Positions 23,254 to 32,150 of a DNA stretch of 64,000 bases are shown here, in pieces. Location: contig JBFLZC010000004.1 of assembly GCA_040756375.1 (NCBI GenBank), positions 310,001 to 374,000 of the forward strand, read 5' to 3'. The DNA comes from VGSG01 sp040756375. GTDB lineage: Bacteria; Desulfobacterota; Desulfomonilia; Desulfomonilales; Desulfomonilaceae. The position numbers were made by a program, and so were the translations under genes. The notes below the pieces were generated by a model, which searched no databases, had not been told where the DNA came from, and worked only from the letters and a program-made list of their open reading frames with translations. The first letter of the stretch is position 1. Each line of letters starts with the position of its first letter.

Positions 23254-25887
23254 TCACCGGATTGGCAGGCTGGGCAGCGCCGGCCCCTGCTGCCGTCGTT
23301 TGGCTTCTTCTTCCTGCTGCGCCTTACCGGGCGGGGTAGGCTGCGGTCCGGTGATACGCGGTTGCGGCTGAGAAGGCTTCTGTTGCAGCGCTTGCGTCTG
23401 CTGGCGCATGAGCTGCTGTCGAGCCTGGTCTTGCTGAATACGTATTTGCTGTTGTTTCAGTTGTTCCTGTTGCCTACGTACCTCTCCTTGTGCCTGCTGC
23501 TGTTGCTGCTGCATCACTTTTCGCCGGCTTTGTTCTTCGGCTTTCAGTTGTTGCTGACGTTGCCGGTCAAGCTTTAGACTTTCCTGTTGCTGGAGCGCCT
23601 GTTGCTTTTTTTGCTCTTGTTTGGCCTGCTCCAAGCGCCTGGTTTCCGCCTGTTTCTTTATCGCTTCTTGTTGCTGTCGAGCTTGCTCGAGGCGTTTGAT
23701 TTCCACCTGCTTTTTCAGCTCAAGCTCCTGCTTACGCTTGAGATCGGCCTGTTTCTTGAGCTCTTCTGCTTTCTGCCGTTTGACGTCAGCCTGTTTCTTG
23801 ATCTCTTCCTGTTGCTGTCGTGCCTGCTCCAGGCGTTTGATCTCAGCCTGTTTTTTGAGCTCTTGCTCTTGTTGCCGCTTCAGGGCAGCTTCCTTTTTGC
23901 TTTGTTCCTGAAGTTGCCGTTGAAGATCTGCTTTTTTCTGAGCGTCCTTTTCATCAGCCAACTGCTTTTGAAGTCGGCTCTTTTCGTCGAGTGGTTGCTT
24001 TGAGGCTTCCGGACCTCGTGCTACACCGGTGCCCGCGGCCGTGAGTTGCCTCATCTCTTTGAGGAGTTCTCCGCGCTTGTGAGCATCTCGCTCCTTCGCT
24101 GCAAGGTCGCCGAGTTTCTGGATTCGCTGAGCTTGTTGGAGCTTCTCGGCTTCGAGCTTCTTCCGTTCCGCGAAGGACTGTTCGAGCTGCGTAAATTTCT
24201 TTTCCAATTGATTACGCGTTTCCGGAGCGCGTGTACCGGCCACACTTTGTTTTACGAGTTTGAGTTTGTCCTGCGTCAGCAGATCGGGCGCGCGTCCTGC
24301 CTTGATGGTCCTCTGCATTTCTCCGGCAAGCTGTTCTTGCAGCTTGAGTCGATCGGTAGGATCTTTGGCTTTGTTTAGCCGTTCGACAAGGTTCTGGATT
24401 TGAGGCTGTTGAGAGGGCACCATGAGCTTGCCTTGCTTCAACTGGTTTCCGATACCGGCCAGTTGACCGCGCATTTCCATTCGTCGTCGCGGGTTCTGTT
24501 CCCCGGCGACCTTGGAACGCAACGCTCGCAACTCTTGACTCGTTGCAGATGCCAGCTGGAAGTCCGTATTGAGCCTCGTTTTGACGGAATCTTCGAACTT
24601 CTTAACTGCCTTACGGTTTTTGGGCGAGGAGAAGGAGGCAACAATCGAGTCGGAAATGTTGGCCCTCGGCGGAAATCGTGCTAGGAGCGATCGCTGCTCG
24701 GTCCCCAGCGCCCTGATGCTTGTTTCCAGGTTGCCGGTCCGTCGTGAAGCCCAGTTCGCCTGGAGAGTGAGGTAATCAAGCTGCCGCTGAGCGTCTGCCA
24801 GAAGGACCGTATTCCCTGAGATACCGGCGAGATAGATCACGTTGTAGATCTGCGAGCGCCGCCAGTTCAGGTCGTCATAGTACAGCCTGTCATAGTACAA
24901 GGCCCGCTCCATAAATGCGTGTCTTACAAGCACCTCATACAGATAAGGGTCTTCAGGCCAGCCTGATTCAAGGGTAATGAAGAATTCCCCGATTCCCGGG
25001 ATGAATACCACAATGCCTTCTCGGTATGCCGGAGATCGCACGACCCTGATGCCGTCCCAGGGATAATCGGTCACGAGCTCCCAGTCTTGAAACGAGTAAT
25101 CCGGAAGCAAAGCATAGGGCGTTGCCGGTTCTACCGGCCTTTCAGCCCTTGGTGGCCCGGCCGGCACCGTAGGACACGCGAAATTGGTCGGCATGGTTCC
25201 CAGAATTGTGGTCTTGTCAATAAGGCTGGTCACGTCTTCCACAGACATAGCAAGCTTATCAAGCTCGGATCGGTCTTCCTTAATGTAGACCGTGTTACAT
25301 GCCGGAACTACTTCCTCCCTAAGGTGGGCGCCCTTAAGCTTCTTGATTGCCAAGTTCCCGGATATGACCGTGACGGACGTGCTTCTGGGTTCATAGGATT
25401 CAACCACGAAGTCAACCGGCTCGGCCGGATTTTGTGGTTGAATTAAGAGAATCGGCGTGGTCACGTAAAACGGCTGGCCGTTCTTGGCTGTTTGAGCCTC
25501 GCTTGCCACTCGAAGGAGACCGTCCAACAAGCTGATGTTGAGCGGTGCGGAATCCGTATCCCCCACCGTCGAAGGGACCACGAGGCTAAGTTCAGCCGTC
25601 GAAGCGAGCAAGCCTTGATCCCAACGCAAGAGCACTTTGCTCTTCTCGTCAGTATGCACCGGCTCCAAGGCCTTGACCCTCATGCCTGTTTGCAGCGGCC
25701 TGGTGGCGGTGGGGTCCTGCCCCATGATTTCGGCTTTGCCCTCAACCGCTCTGACCAGAGCCCCAGAAGAATCTTTGGCCCATGCCACTGAGGCGTTGAG
25801 GTGTAACCATCCTGCGAAAAGGAACAAGAAGACGGTTGAGGCAGCCATCAACTTGCTCAATGTGAACTTATTCTGATGCCTCATCAT
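23254..25887 (-). CDS. Secreted FecR-domain protein with long Gln/Lys/Glu-rich coiled coil
   Basis: This encodes 877 residues from ATG 25887, with GAGGAG six bases upstream. A signal peptide (core TVFLFLFAGWLHL, cleavage after VAWA) leads to a FecR-like beta domain at about 40-200: VRAVEGKAEIMG, the strands around TGMRVKALEPVHTDEKSKVLL, and VTVISGNLAIKKL. A structured middle part (about 270-400) has many Tyr and Trp. From about residue 430 to 850 the chain is a very long coiled coil rich in Gln, Lys and Glu, with internal near-repeats such as LKKQAEIKRLEQARQQQE and LKKQVEIKRLEQARQQQE. The end is Pro/Gln-rich. It is probably a periplasmic or surface fibre-like scaffold, divergent from the sigma/anti-sigma/CHAT operon. 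Confidence 0.7.
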   Translation of the reverse strand: MMRHQNKFTLSKLMAASTVFLFLFAGWLHLNASVAWAKDSSGALVRAVEGKAEIMGQDPTATRPLQTGMRVKALEPVHTDEKSKVLLRWDQGLLASTAELSLVVPSTVGDTDSAPLNISLLDGLLRVASEAQTAKNGQPFYVTTPILLIQPQNPAEPVDFVVESYEPRSTSVTVISGNLAIKKLKGAHLREEVVPACNTVYIKEDRSELDKLAMSVEDVTSLIDKTTILGTMPTNFACPTVPAGPPRAERPVEPATPYALLPDYSFQDWELVTDYPWDGIRVVRSPAYREGIVVFIPGIGEFFITLESGWPEDPYLYEVLVRHAFMERALYYDRLYYDDLNWRRSQIYNVIYLAGISGNTVLLADAQRQLDYLTLQANWASRRTGNLETSIRALGTEQRSLLARFPPRANISDSIVASFSSPKNRKAVKKFEDSVKTRLNTDFQLASATSQELRALRSKVAGEQNPRRRMEMRGQLAGIGNQLKQGKLMVPSQQPQIQNLVERLNKAKDPTDRLKLQEQLAGEMQRTIKAGRAPDLLTQDKLKLVKQSVAGTRAPETRNQLEKKFTQLEQSFAERKKLEAEKLQQAQRIQKLGDLAAKERDAHKRGELLKEMRQLTAAGTGVARGPEASKQPLDEKSRLQKQLADEKDAQKKADLQRQLQEQSKKEAALKRQQEQELKKQAEIKRLEQARQQQEEIKKQADVKRQKAEELKKQADLKRKQELELKKQVEIKRLEQARQQQEAIKKQAETRRLEQAKQEQKKQQALQQQESLKLDRQRQQQLKAEEQSRRKVMQQQQQQAQGEVRRQQEQLKQQQIRIQQDQARQQLMRQQTQALQQKPSQPQPRITGPQPTPPGKAQQEEEAKRRQQGPALPSLPIR

Positions 25888-26559
25888 TTTCACTCCTCTA
25901 CTTGTCAGCCCTGCTATGACTCAGTGAACACGATGAATTTCCCATGCCCCCTCTGCAAGTGGGCCGGACTCAGAGCCAAAATGCTCGACTACTGGATCGT
26001 GCATCCTCTGGGTTCCGGCCACTCTGGTGCATGCGCCTGGCTGTGCCGACAGCATCAATTATGAACACTAGCCCAGCTCTTTCTCCTTGTAATACCCGGA
26101 TGTTCCATTTCAATTATGAGGTATTCCCTCGTTGGGCGTCTGGCTTATTGCATTACTAACCATTTGAGATGCATGAGAGAGAGATTGGATTCATCGAAGC
26201 AGAATTGACATACCTTTACTCGTGTATTTAGGGAATTAGGAGCAATTATAGAATCACAACCAACAGAATTAACTCGTACTTAGCTAAATTGCCGGGCATT
26301 TATCTCCAATTACTGGAATTGTGGAGAAGACTTCTGTGAGGATTGCCGGAGTTTCCCCGGCAAGAAAGAACCGATCTTTTTCTGTTGTAGAAGTTGTACT
26401 GTTCCGAATTGTACTGATAGAGGCGATACCACGCGAGGTGCGATAGCCGGCGAAGGAAACAACCTTCTGGCTGCGGAAATGGTTTTTCGTTTTTCTTGAT
26501 GGATATGCTAGACTTACGGATATATCCGCCGGAAAACTACCCTCAGTGGTGGTGGCCTC
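25888..26559. other. Divergent intergenic region upstream of the sigma factor
   Basis: This 670-base, comparatively AT-rich stretch has no convincing gene. TTGACA at 26205-26210 has only a weak -10 (TTAGGG) at 17 bases. A perfect hairpin TTGCCGG/CCGGCAA lies at 26343-26363. The region probably holds promoters for both flanking transcription units and may contain the binding site of the ECF sigma factor itself. Confidence 0.4.
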
Positions 26560-27174
26560 ATGCAGCCCAACGAACGCCTCAGGGAACGCCTTCTGGTCGA
26601 GGAATGTATCGCAGGATCAAGGGCGGCCTGGGATGAGTTTTATGGCCGATATCTTCTGCTCGTCAGAAAGGTCATTTACACGCACATGCGCTGCGGGGAG
26701 TCCGACATGCAGGACATGGTCCAAAATGTTTTTCTGGCTCTTCTGACCTCATTGCCTAGCTACGATCATCAGTATTCCCTCTCCAAATTCGTCTGGGTCG
26801 TGGGCGAACGCGTGTGCATAGACGAATACCGGAAGAGCATCGCGAGCAAACGCGACGGAGAAACTGTTCCGGTGAATCACCATGATCACGGGGATGAGGG
26901 AGCCACAATGGTGCCGTCGACCTTTGAGCCGCAAGAAGACCGGATGGCAGCGGCGGAGATGGTTGAGCTTCTCCGCCTCGCGTTCAAGCGACTAGGTCAT
27001 AAGTGCCGAGAACTGTTGAAGCTGCGGTACCTTCAGGAGCTTCCTTTTAAGGAGATTGTTTTGCTGCTGGGAGGCAAAGAAAAGTCGCTCGCCGTGCAGG
27101 CAGGGCGCTGTCTGGACGAGCTGAAGGCCCATTATGATCGGGGCCCTGAAGGGGGTGAAGCTCGTGAGCAATGA
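26560..27174 (+). CDS. ECF-type RNA polymerase sigma factor
   Basis: The 204-residue protein has a sigma region 2 at the N-terminus: EECIAGSRAAWDEFYGRYLL, then DMQDMVQNVFLALLTSL, with the core-binding helix pattern D-x-x-Q-x-x-F. Region 4 near residues 135-190 includes LGHKCRELLKLRYLQELPFKE and a helix-turn-helix. An acidic/His linker (PVNHHDHGDEGATMVP) joins them. It is coupled to the membrane anti-sigma gene by an 11-base overlap and probably controls the operon that includes the CHAT protease. Confidence 0.85.
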   Translation: MQPNERLRERLLVEECIAGSRAAWDEFYGRYLLLVRKVIYTHMRCGESDMQDMVQNVFLALLTSLPSYDHQYSLSKFVWVVGERVCIDEYRKSIASKRDGETVPVNHHDHGDEGATMVPSTFEPQEDRMAAAEMVELLRLAFKRLGHKCRELLKLRYLQELPFKEIVLLLGGKEKSLAVQAGRCLDELKAHYDRGPEGGEAREQ

Positions 27175-28198
27175 ACACTCCGACAATCACATGGATGACC
27201 TTCGTCTGCCGTACTTGGAAGGTTTATTGAGTCCTGAAGAGAGATCGAGATTTGAGGCCCACGTGGCTGAATGCCCGGCCTGCACGTCAAACCTCGAGGA
27301 CATGGGTCGATGGCTGTCGGTCCTGAAGGCGCACGGAAGGGATTTGTGCCCTGAGCCTTGGGAGTTGTTCGATTATATTCGCAGCGGAAAGGATGTCTTG
27401 GGCACGGTTGCTTCACACCTGAAAGAATGCCCTTCGTGCCGCGCGGACGCCGAATCTCTGCAAGTGAGCACCTCCAGACAGCGCGTACCGGCTGATCTCT
27501 GGGCCGAGATATCGAGCCGTTCCGAGAAGCCCGCAGCGGACCGCCTCCCAGGCGGTCTTTATCAGAGCCTCACGGACATTTTTGAGAGGGTCCTGGATCT
27601 GTTCCGACCGGTGGTGTTGGCGCCTGTGGCCGTGGCTGCCGTGGTGCTGATAGTTGTCTTGTTGTATCCAACTGGCCCGGCGCCCAGAGTGGTAGCGCTC
27701 AGCTCAGTAAGCTGGACACCGGATGCTGCGGAGTTGGGCCTCATGGGCAAAGACCGAGCTCCCCGTCTACCGCATGAGGCAAAGAAGGACCGCCTCGGGG
27801 TCGTGATTCTGTTTAAGGACTTCAAGCGCCTGCCGGATCAGGAGCGAATAGATTCTCTTTACCGAGCGCTGGAACCTTCAAAGGAAGTTCGGGACGAGTA
27901 TGATGTGCTGGCTCCGGCAGAATTCAGTCGATTGGCCGGTCAGGAGGTCTTGAAAGCTCCGGACGACAAAGCCCTAGTCACGGAGATGCGTTCGAAGCTC
28001 CAGATTTCGAAGGCGTTTGTGGTTGAAATTGTGCCTCAGGGGGACAGATTCGAGGTTTTGACCCGCCTCATAGACACGGCGACAGGAGAGATTATCAGGA
28101 AGCGAGATTTCCGCGATCTGACCGAGGCCGAGCTTAACTCTGCGCTGGACGATGCAATTCATTCCACCTTACACCCAACCCCAAACAAGGAAGGGTAG
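27164..28198 (+). CDS. Membrane anti-sigma factor with double zinc finger and periplasmic TolB/CsgG-like domain
   Basis: The product has 344 residues from GTG 27164, which has GGGGGTGA just upstream. Two zinc-finger-like motifs lie in the cytoplasmic part: HVAECPAC (H33, C37, C40) and HLKECPSC (H85, C89, C92). Together with the sigma neighbour they mark an anti-sigma factor of the zf-HC2/ZAS type. A transmembrane segment follows at about 149-168. The outer part (about 185-340) has strands and helices resembling TolB-N/CsgG-like domains: LGVVILFKDFKRLP, then LQISKAFVVEIVPQGDRF and LTRLIDTATGEIIRKRDF. Signal sensing in the periplasm is inferred. The gene is followed after three bases by the TPR-CHAT gene. 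Confidence 0.75.
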   Translation: MSNEHSDNHMDDLRLPYLEGLLSPEERSRFEAHVAECPACTSNLEDMGRWLSVLKAHGRDLCPEPWELFDYIRSGKDVLGTVASHLKECPSCRADAESLQVSTSRQRVPADLWAEISSRSEKPAADRLPGGLYQSLTDIFERVLDLFRPVVLAPVAVAAVVLIVVLLYPTGPAPRVVALSSVSWTPDAAELGLMGKDRAPRLPHEAKKDRLGVVILFKDFKRLPDQERIDSLYRALEPSKEVRDEYDVLAPAEFSRLAGQEVLKAPDDKALVTEMRSKLQISKAFVVEIVPQGDRFEVLTRLIDTATGEIIRKRDFRDLTEAELNSALDDAIHSTLHPTPNKEG

Positions 28199-28200
28199 CC

Positions 28201-31185
28201 ATGCATTCCGTCTTGATTGACAAGGCCCACCGAAGAAATAGACGAAGGTCCATCGCCCTATTGCTATTGGGTGTTATGGTGACAGCCGTTTGGCTGGTCT
28301 ACCCGGCCGCAGCACCGGCCCAGAGTAGTAGTGGCGGAGGCGGAGGCGGAGGCTTTAGGTTCGGAATCGGAATCCAGTTGTTCCCGAGGCTGCCGGTGCA
28401 GCAAGAACCTACGATCCAGGAGCCTCAAATTGAAGTCCAAGAGCCTGAAGACGATACCGAACCCTCGCGAGAACCTCGCGCTCAGAGAAGCCAGGCGCCG
28501 CAGCAACAACAAGTTATGCGGAAGCTGGCAAAGCCTCGTGTTCCCTTTCTGAACGAGCTTGCCGTTGAAATTGAGAGGTCCCTCATTGACATGGTCCGAC
28601 AGCGGCCCGCGTCAGCAATCGAATTGTACAAGGGCATCCTCGCCGCTTCCGAGCGGACCGGAGACGTGCCAAGACAAAAAGAAGCTTGGACTCACCTCGG
28701 GCACGTGTACTACCTCATGGGCCTATTTCCGGAAGCGGTGCAGAATTACTCTAAGTCTCTGAGCATAGCCGCAAAGACCGGAGACAAAACCGGTGAAGCC
28801 GTTGCTCTTCGCAATATGGCTGCCGCGCTTACCGCAGCCGGCGATTTCCGGGAGGCGGAAGAACACAACAGGAATGCCTTGAAGTTCTTCCAGGTTGCCG
28901 GAAATCAGAAAGACTGGCAGATGGCACTCAACAACATGGGGGTCCTGGAGAAGAACCGGGCGCGATATTCCGAAGCCCTTACTTGGTACGAAACCGCGCT
29001 GGAAATTCGCCAGCAAGCCGATCACATCACGGCTCTGATACGTCGTAATCTGGGGAATTTCTTCAGATTATGGGGAGAATACCAGAAAGCGGTTCAGAAT
29101 TATGAAGCATCTGCCGCGCAATCAGCTCAGTTGGGTGATGCCAGCGCGACTGGCGACGCCATGTTGGAGGCGGGTCAGGTGTACGCTCAAGCAGGCGACA
29201 CTATGCGCGCCGTATCAAGCACTCAGGCGGCTTTGCAGATCTTCACCGATAACGGGCTGCCAACGGACTGGGGCAAGAAGCTGATGGGAGAGCTTCTCCT
29301 GGACGCGGGCCGATTGGGCGAAGCCGAGCAATACCTAAGAGAAGCCGACTACGATTCATCGTTGGGTCAGCTGTATCTGGCGCGATCTGAACCTGAGGCC
29401 GCGAAGAAACACTACCAGCAGCTCCTGCAAGCATCTCAAAAGGAAGGAAATCTCGACGAACAGTTTGCAGCGCACACAGGATTGGGTCGAGCTTTCGAGG
29501 CGATGAAAAACCTTGGAACCGCCGAACAACATTACACAAAGGGATCGGAAATTGCCGAGAATATACGCTCTACGCTGCTGGTCTCGGAACGAAAAAACTT
29601 CTATGCTGCCAAGATCAGTGGCTTCCTTCGATCGGAACCCGCAAAAAACTTGGTGAGGATAAGCCTGAAGCAAAAGAAGCCTGAACGGAGCATCCATCCA
29701 AGCGAAGTCATCAGAGCTCGTGACTTTGCCGACAATCTCTCCCATAAAGCAGACGGACGTCATTTCAATGTACCCGCAGAACTTATGGAACAAGAGGTCA
29801 TCCTGACTAACCGGCTCGCTTCCCTGAAGACAGTGCTACCGCTCGTGCCCAAGTCCTTGGACGAACAACGCTACGCCACCCTGAGCCATCGGATAAAACA
29901 GGCGGAGTCGGAACGTAACGGTTTCATCAGAAAGATGTGCGAAAGCCACAAGGAATATTGTGCGGTTAAATACCCTTCGCCGGTTAGTCTGGAACGGGCG
30001 GATATTCGGCCGGACGAGCATGTAGTTATTTTCGATCTCCTGCGTGATGGTGTGGCCGTCAGGCTTCTTAAAGGAAAGAAGATTGTCAAGGCGTCCTATG
30101 TGGAGTGGAACTCGCAGGAACTGAACGCTTACATACGAAGGTTCAGGGAGCCTTTCGAGAGGGTTCAGTTAAGCAAAATGCCGCTTGACGTCGCGGCATT
30201 GCTTCATCAGCGACTAACCGCACCTATAATGGAATCCGTGCCTGCGGGCACTTCCATTATCGTGATTCCGGATGGCGTGCTCGCGTTATTGCCTTTCGAG
30301 ACCTTGGTGACAGGCGGCGTCCCTACTTGGAAAACCGGTAAATATGGGGATTTCCCTCAAGGCATCAATTACCTGGGAGACCGGAATCCAATAGTCTATT
30401 CTCAGTCTCTTACGACCATGACGCTCGTTCGTCGGCTCGCGAAAGTGGAACGGGCCGGTAATGCCCTCCTCGTTATGGCTGATCCGGTTTACGGAATGGC
30501 TGACGAGAGGGTGAGCGGCGCGGGCGTTTCGAAACCGCCCGCGCAGTTCAATGGCCATTGTTCACGTGTGATGGCTGGAATGCAGGAGGCGCCCGCTGGA
30601 ACGTTCAACTTCCGACGTCTCAAGGAGAGCAGTGAACTGGGCCACAGCCTGAACCAGATGTACGGGAACTTGTGCGAAGTCTATACGGACTTTGGCTGCA
30701 CCAAGAATACCTTTCTTGACAGAGTTTCCAAGCGCCCTAACCCTTACGGAAGCATCGTTTTCGGAACTCACGGGTTTGCCGCTGACGATTTGCCCGGCCT
30801 GATGGAACCGGTCCTGGCACTGACCATGGTCCCCGATGGCACTGACGGATTCTTGACCATGACTGACATAGCAGGGTTGAGGCTGAATGCGGAAGTAGCC
30901 GCTCTCACTGCGTGCAAGACCGGTGTCGGCGCGAGATTGGAAGGCGAAGGGGTTATGAGCATGGGGAGAAGCTTTCAAAGCGCAGGGGCCAGATCGGTCA
31001 TAATGAGCCTATGGGCGGTCGCGGAAAAGCCGTCGGTTCTCTTAATAGAGGAATTCTTTCGGGGCAGGAGACAGGGGCTTAGCAAGCTCCAGGCATGGAC
31101 TCGCAGCAGAGCCGTTTTGAGAGAGCAGGGGTTCGAACATCCCTTTTTCTGGGGATCGTTTATTCTAGTGGGCGAAAAGGATTGA
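28201..31185 (+). CDS. Secreted TPR-CHAT caspase-like protease
   Basis: This encodes 994 residues; GGAAGGG lies six bases before the ATG. A signal peptide or anchor (SIALLLLGVMVTAVWLVYP, ending AAAPAQ) is followed by a Gly run and a Pro/Glu/Gln-rich linker. About eight TPR repeats fill residues 140-460 (for example AWTHLGHVYYLMGLFPEAVQ). The C-terminal CHAT domain (about 640-990) has both caspase-fold catalytic residues: His857 in FGTHGF and Cys905 in LTACKTGVG. CHAT proteases are known in Craspase and other effector systems, mostly cytoplasmic, so a secreted member under ECF sigma control is notable. Substrate and trigger are unknown. Confidence 0.85.
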   Translation: MHSVLIDKAHRRNRRRSIALLLLGVMVTAVWLVYPAAAPAQSSSGGGGGGGFRFGIGIQLFPRLPVQQEPTIQEPQIEVQEPEDDTEPSREPRAQRSQAPQQQQVMRKLAKPRVPFLNELAVEIERSLIDMVRQRPASAIELYKGILAASERTGDVPRQKEAWTHLGHVYYLMGLFPEAVQNYSKSLSIAAKTGDKTGEAVALRNMAAALTAAGDFREAEEHNRNALKFFQVAGNQKDWQMALNNMGVLEKNRARYSEALTWYETALEIRQQADHITALIRRNLGNFFRLWGEYQKAVQNYEASAAQSAQLGDASATGDAMLEAGQVYAQAGDTMRAVSSTQAALQIFTDNGLPTDWGKKLMGELLLDAGRLGEAEQYLREADYDSSLGQLYLARSEPEAAKKHYQQLLQASQKEGNLDEQFAAHTGLGRAFEAMKNLGTAEQHYTKGSEIAENIRSTLLVSERKNFYAAKISGFLRSEPAKNLVRISLKQKKPERSIHPSEVIRARDFADNLSHKADGRHFNVPAELMEQEVILTNRLASLKTVLPLVPKSLDEQRYATLSHRIKQAESERNGFIRKMCESHKEYCAVKYPSPVSLERADIRPDEHVVIFDLLRDGVAVRLLKGKKIVKASYVEWNSQELNAYIRRFREPFERVQLSKMPLDVAALLHQRLTAPIMESVPAGTSIIVIPDGVLALLPFETLVTGGVPTWKTGKYGDFPQGINYLGDRNPIVYSQSLTTMTLVRRLAKVERAGNALLVMADPVYGMADERVSGAGVSKPPAQFNGHCSRVMAGMQEAPAGTFNFRRLKESSELGHSLNQMYGNLCEVYTDFGCTKNTFLDRVSKRPNPYGSIVFGTHGFAADDLPGLMEPVLALTMVPDGTDGFLTMTDIAGLRLNAEVAALTACKTGVGARLEGEGVMSMGRSFQSAGARSVIMSLWAVAEKPSVLLIEEFFRGRRQGLSKLQAWTRSRAVLREQGFEHPFFWGSFILVGEKD

Positions 31186-31313
31186 ACTTCAGAGCCGCAA
31201 CAATCCTGCCTGCTCCACTTTGAACGAAGCCGTACAGGAGAGCGCTGCCATATCCGCCTCGATCAGCTCTCTCGCTCTTGGGGCAACGATGCATCGTGAT
31301 TACCTGAGCGTCA

Positions 31314-32093
31314 TCAAACTTTCTGTGTCGCTATCTGAGCCAGCCAGTCCCTCACATAATGTGCGACTTCTTGCCAGCCCGGCTCCGCCAGAACCCAGTG
31401 AGCGTGGTTTTCGAATTCCTTATACGTTGCAACGGTTCTGTATTTCTTGGCCACTTTTCGAACAACCGAAGCAGGCGTAATCCGGTCTTGAGCGCCGGCA
31501 ACGACCAAGACAGGGCAAGTGACTTTTGATTCGTCCACTTTACATGCTTTTTTTGAGTCGAAGAGCCAGTAGCCTATCTCATAGGCAGCCCGTCCCGACT
31601 CATAAACGAACTTGTCGTACGCTTCCTTTTGTTCCACAGGCGAGAGTAAGTGCATCATTGAGTACACAGCTTCGTCGAAGGTCTGGCGCATAGGCTTTCT
31701 CCAAAAGGCCCATGTGGTTTGCACGCTCCAGAAGCTTTTTATGACGGAGGGCCGCAGAGCCAGAATCCCGGCCGGCGATGCAGGAGTCAGCAGAACGAGC
31801 GCTTTGCCTAAGCCTCGGCTACCCAACATCTGCGCGAGCAGTCCGCCCATTGAATGGCCGACGATGATGGGTCTTACGTCGAGCTGCCGGATTTCTCGTT
31901 CCAGGTCCGCGGCATAGTCCAGCAGGCTGGTTGTTCCAAGCCGGGCATCGGGAGCGTCTTTCGGGTCCACATCGTGGAATCGCAGTGTGGTCGTGACGCA
32001 TCGGTAGCCTTCCTTCTCAAAGACGCCCTTATAGTTCTCCCAATGCCAAGGTCCGCCCCACATGCCGTGAATCATGAAGATGGTTTCAGTCAT
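31314..32093 (-). CDS. Alpha/beta hydrolase
   Basis: The 259-residue enzyme has the alpha/beta fold with an oxyanion-type MIHGMWGGPWHW near residues 7-18, the nucleophile elbow GHSMGG (Ser81), an acid in GAQDRITP near 203, and the catalytic His in FENHAHWV near 232. GGGAGG precedes the ATG by five bases. It lies 57 bases downstream of the UGA-containing selenoprotein gene on the same strand, so co-transcription is likely. The substrate is unknown. Confidence 0.85.
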   Translation of the reverse strand: MTETIFMIHGMWGGPWHWENYKGVFEKEGYRCVTTTLRFHDVDPKDAPDARLGTTSLLDYAADLEREIRQLDVRPIIVGHSMGGLLAQMLGSRGLGKALVLLTPASPAGILALRPSVIKSFWSVQTTWAFWRKPMRQTFDEAVYSMMHLLSPVEQKEAYDKFVYESGRAAYEIGYWLFDSKKACKVDESKVTCPVLVVAGAQDRITPASVVRKVAKKYRTVATYKEFENHAHWVLAEPGWQEVAHYVRDWLAQIATQKV

Positions 32094-32150
32094 TGTTCCC
32101 TCCCTGTTGATTCAACGCATCCTGGGCGGCGTCGGCCCGTCCCCGGGACG

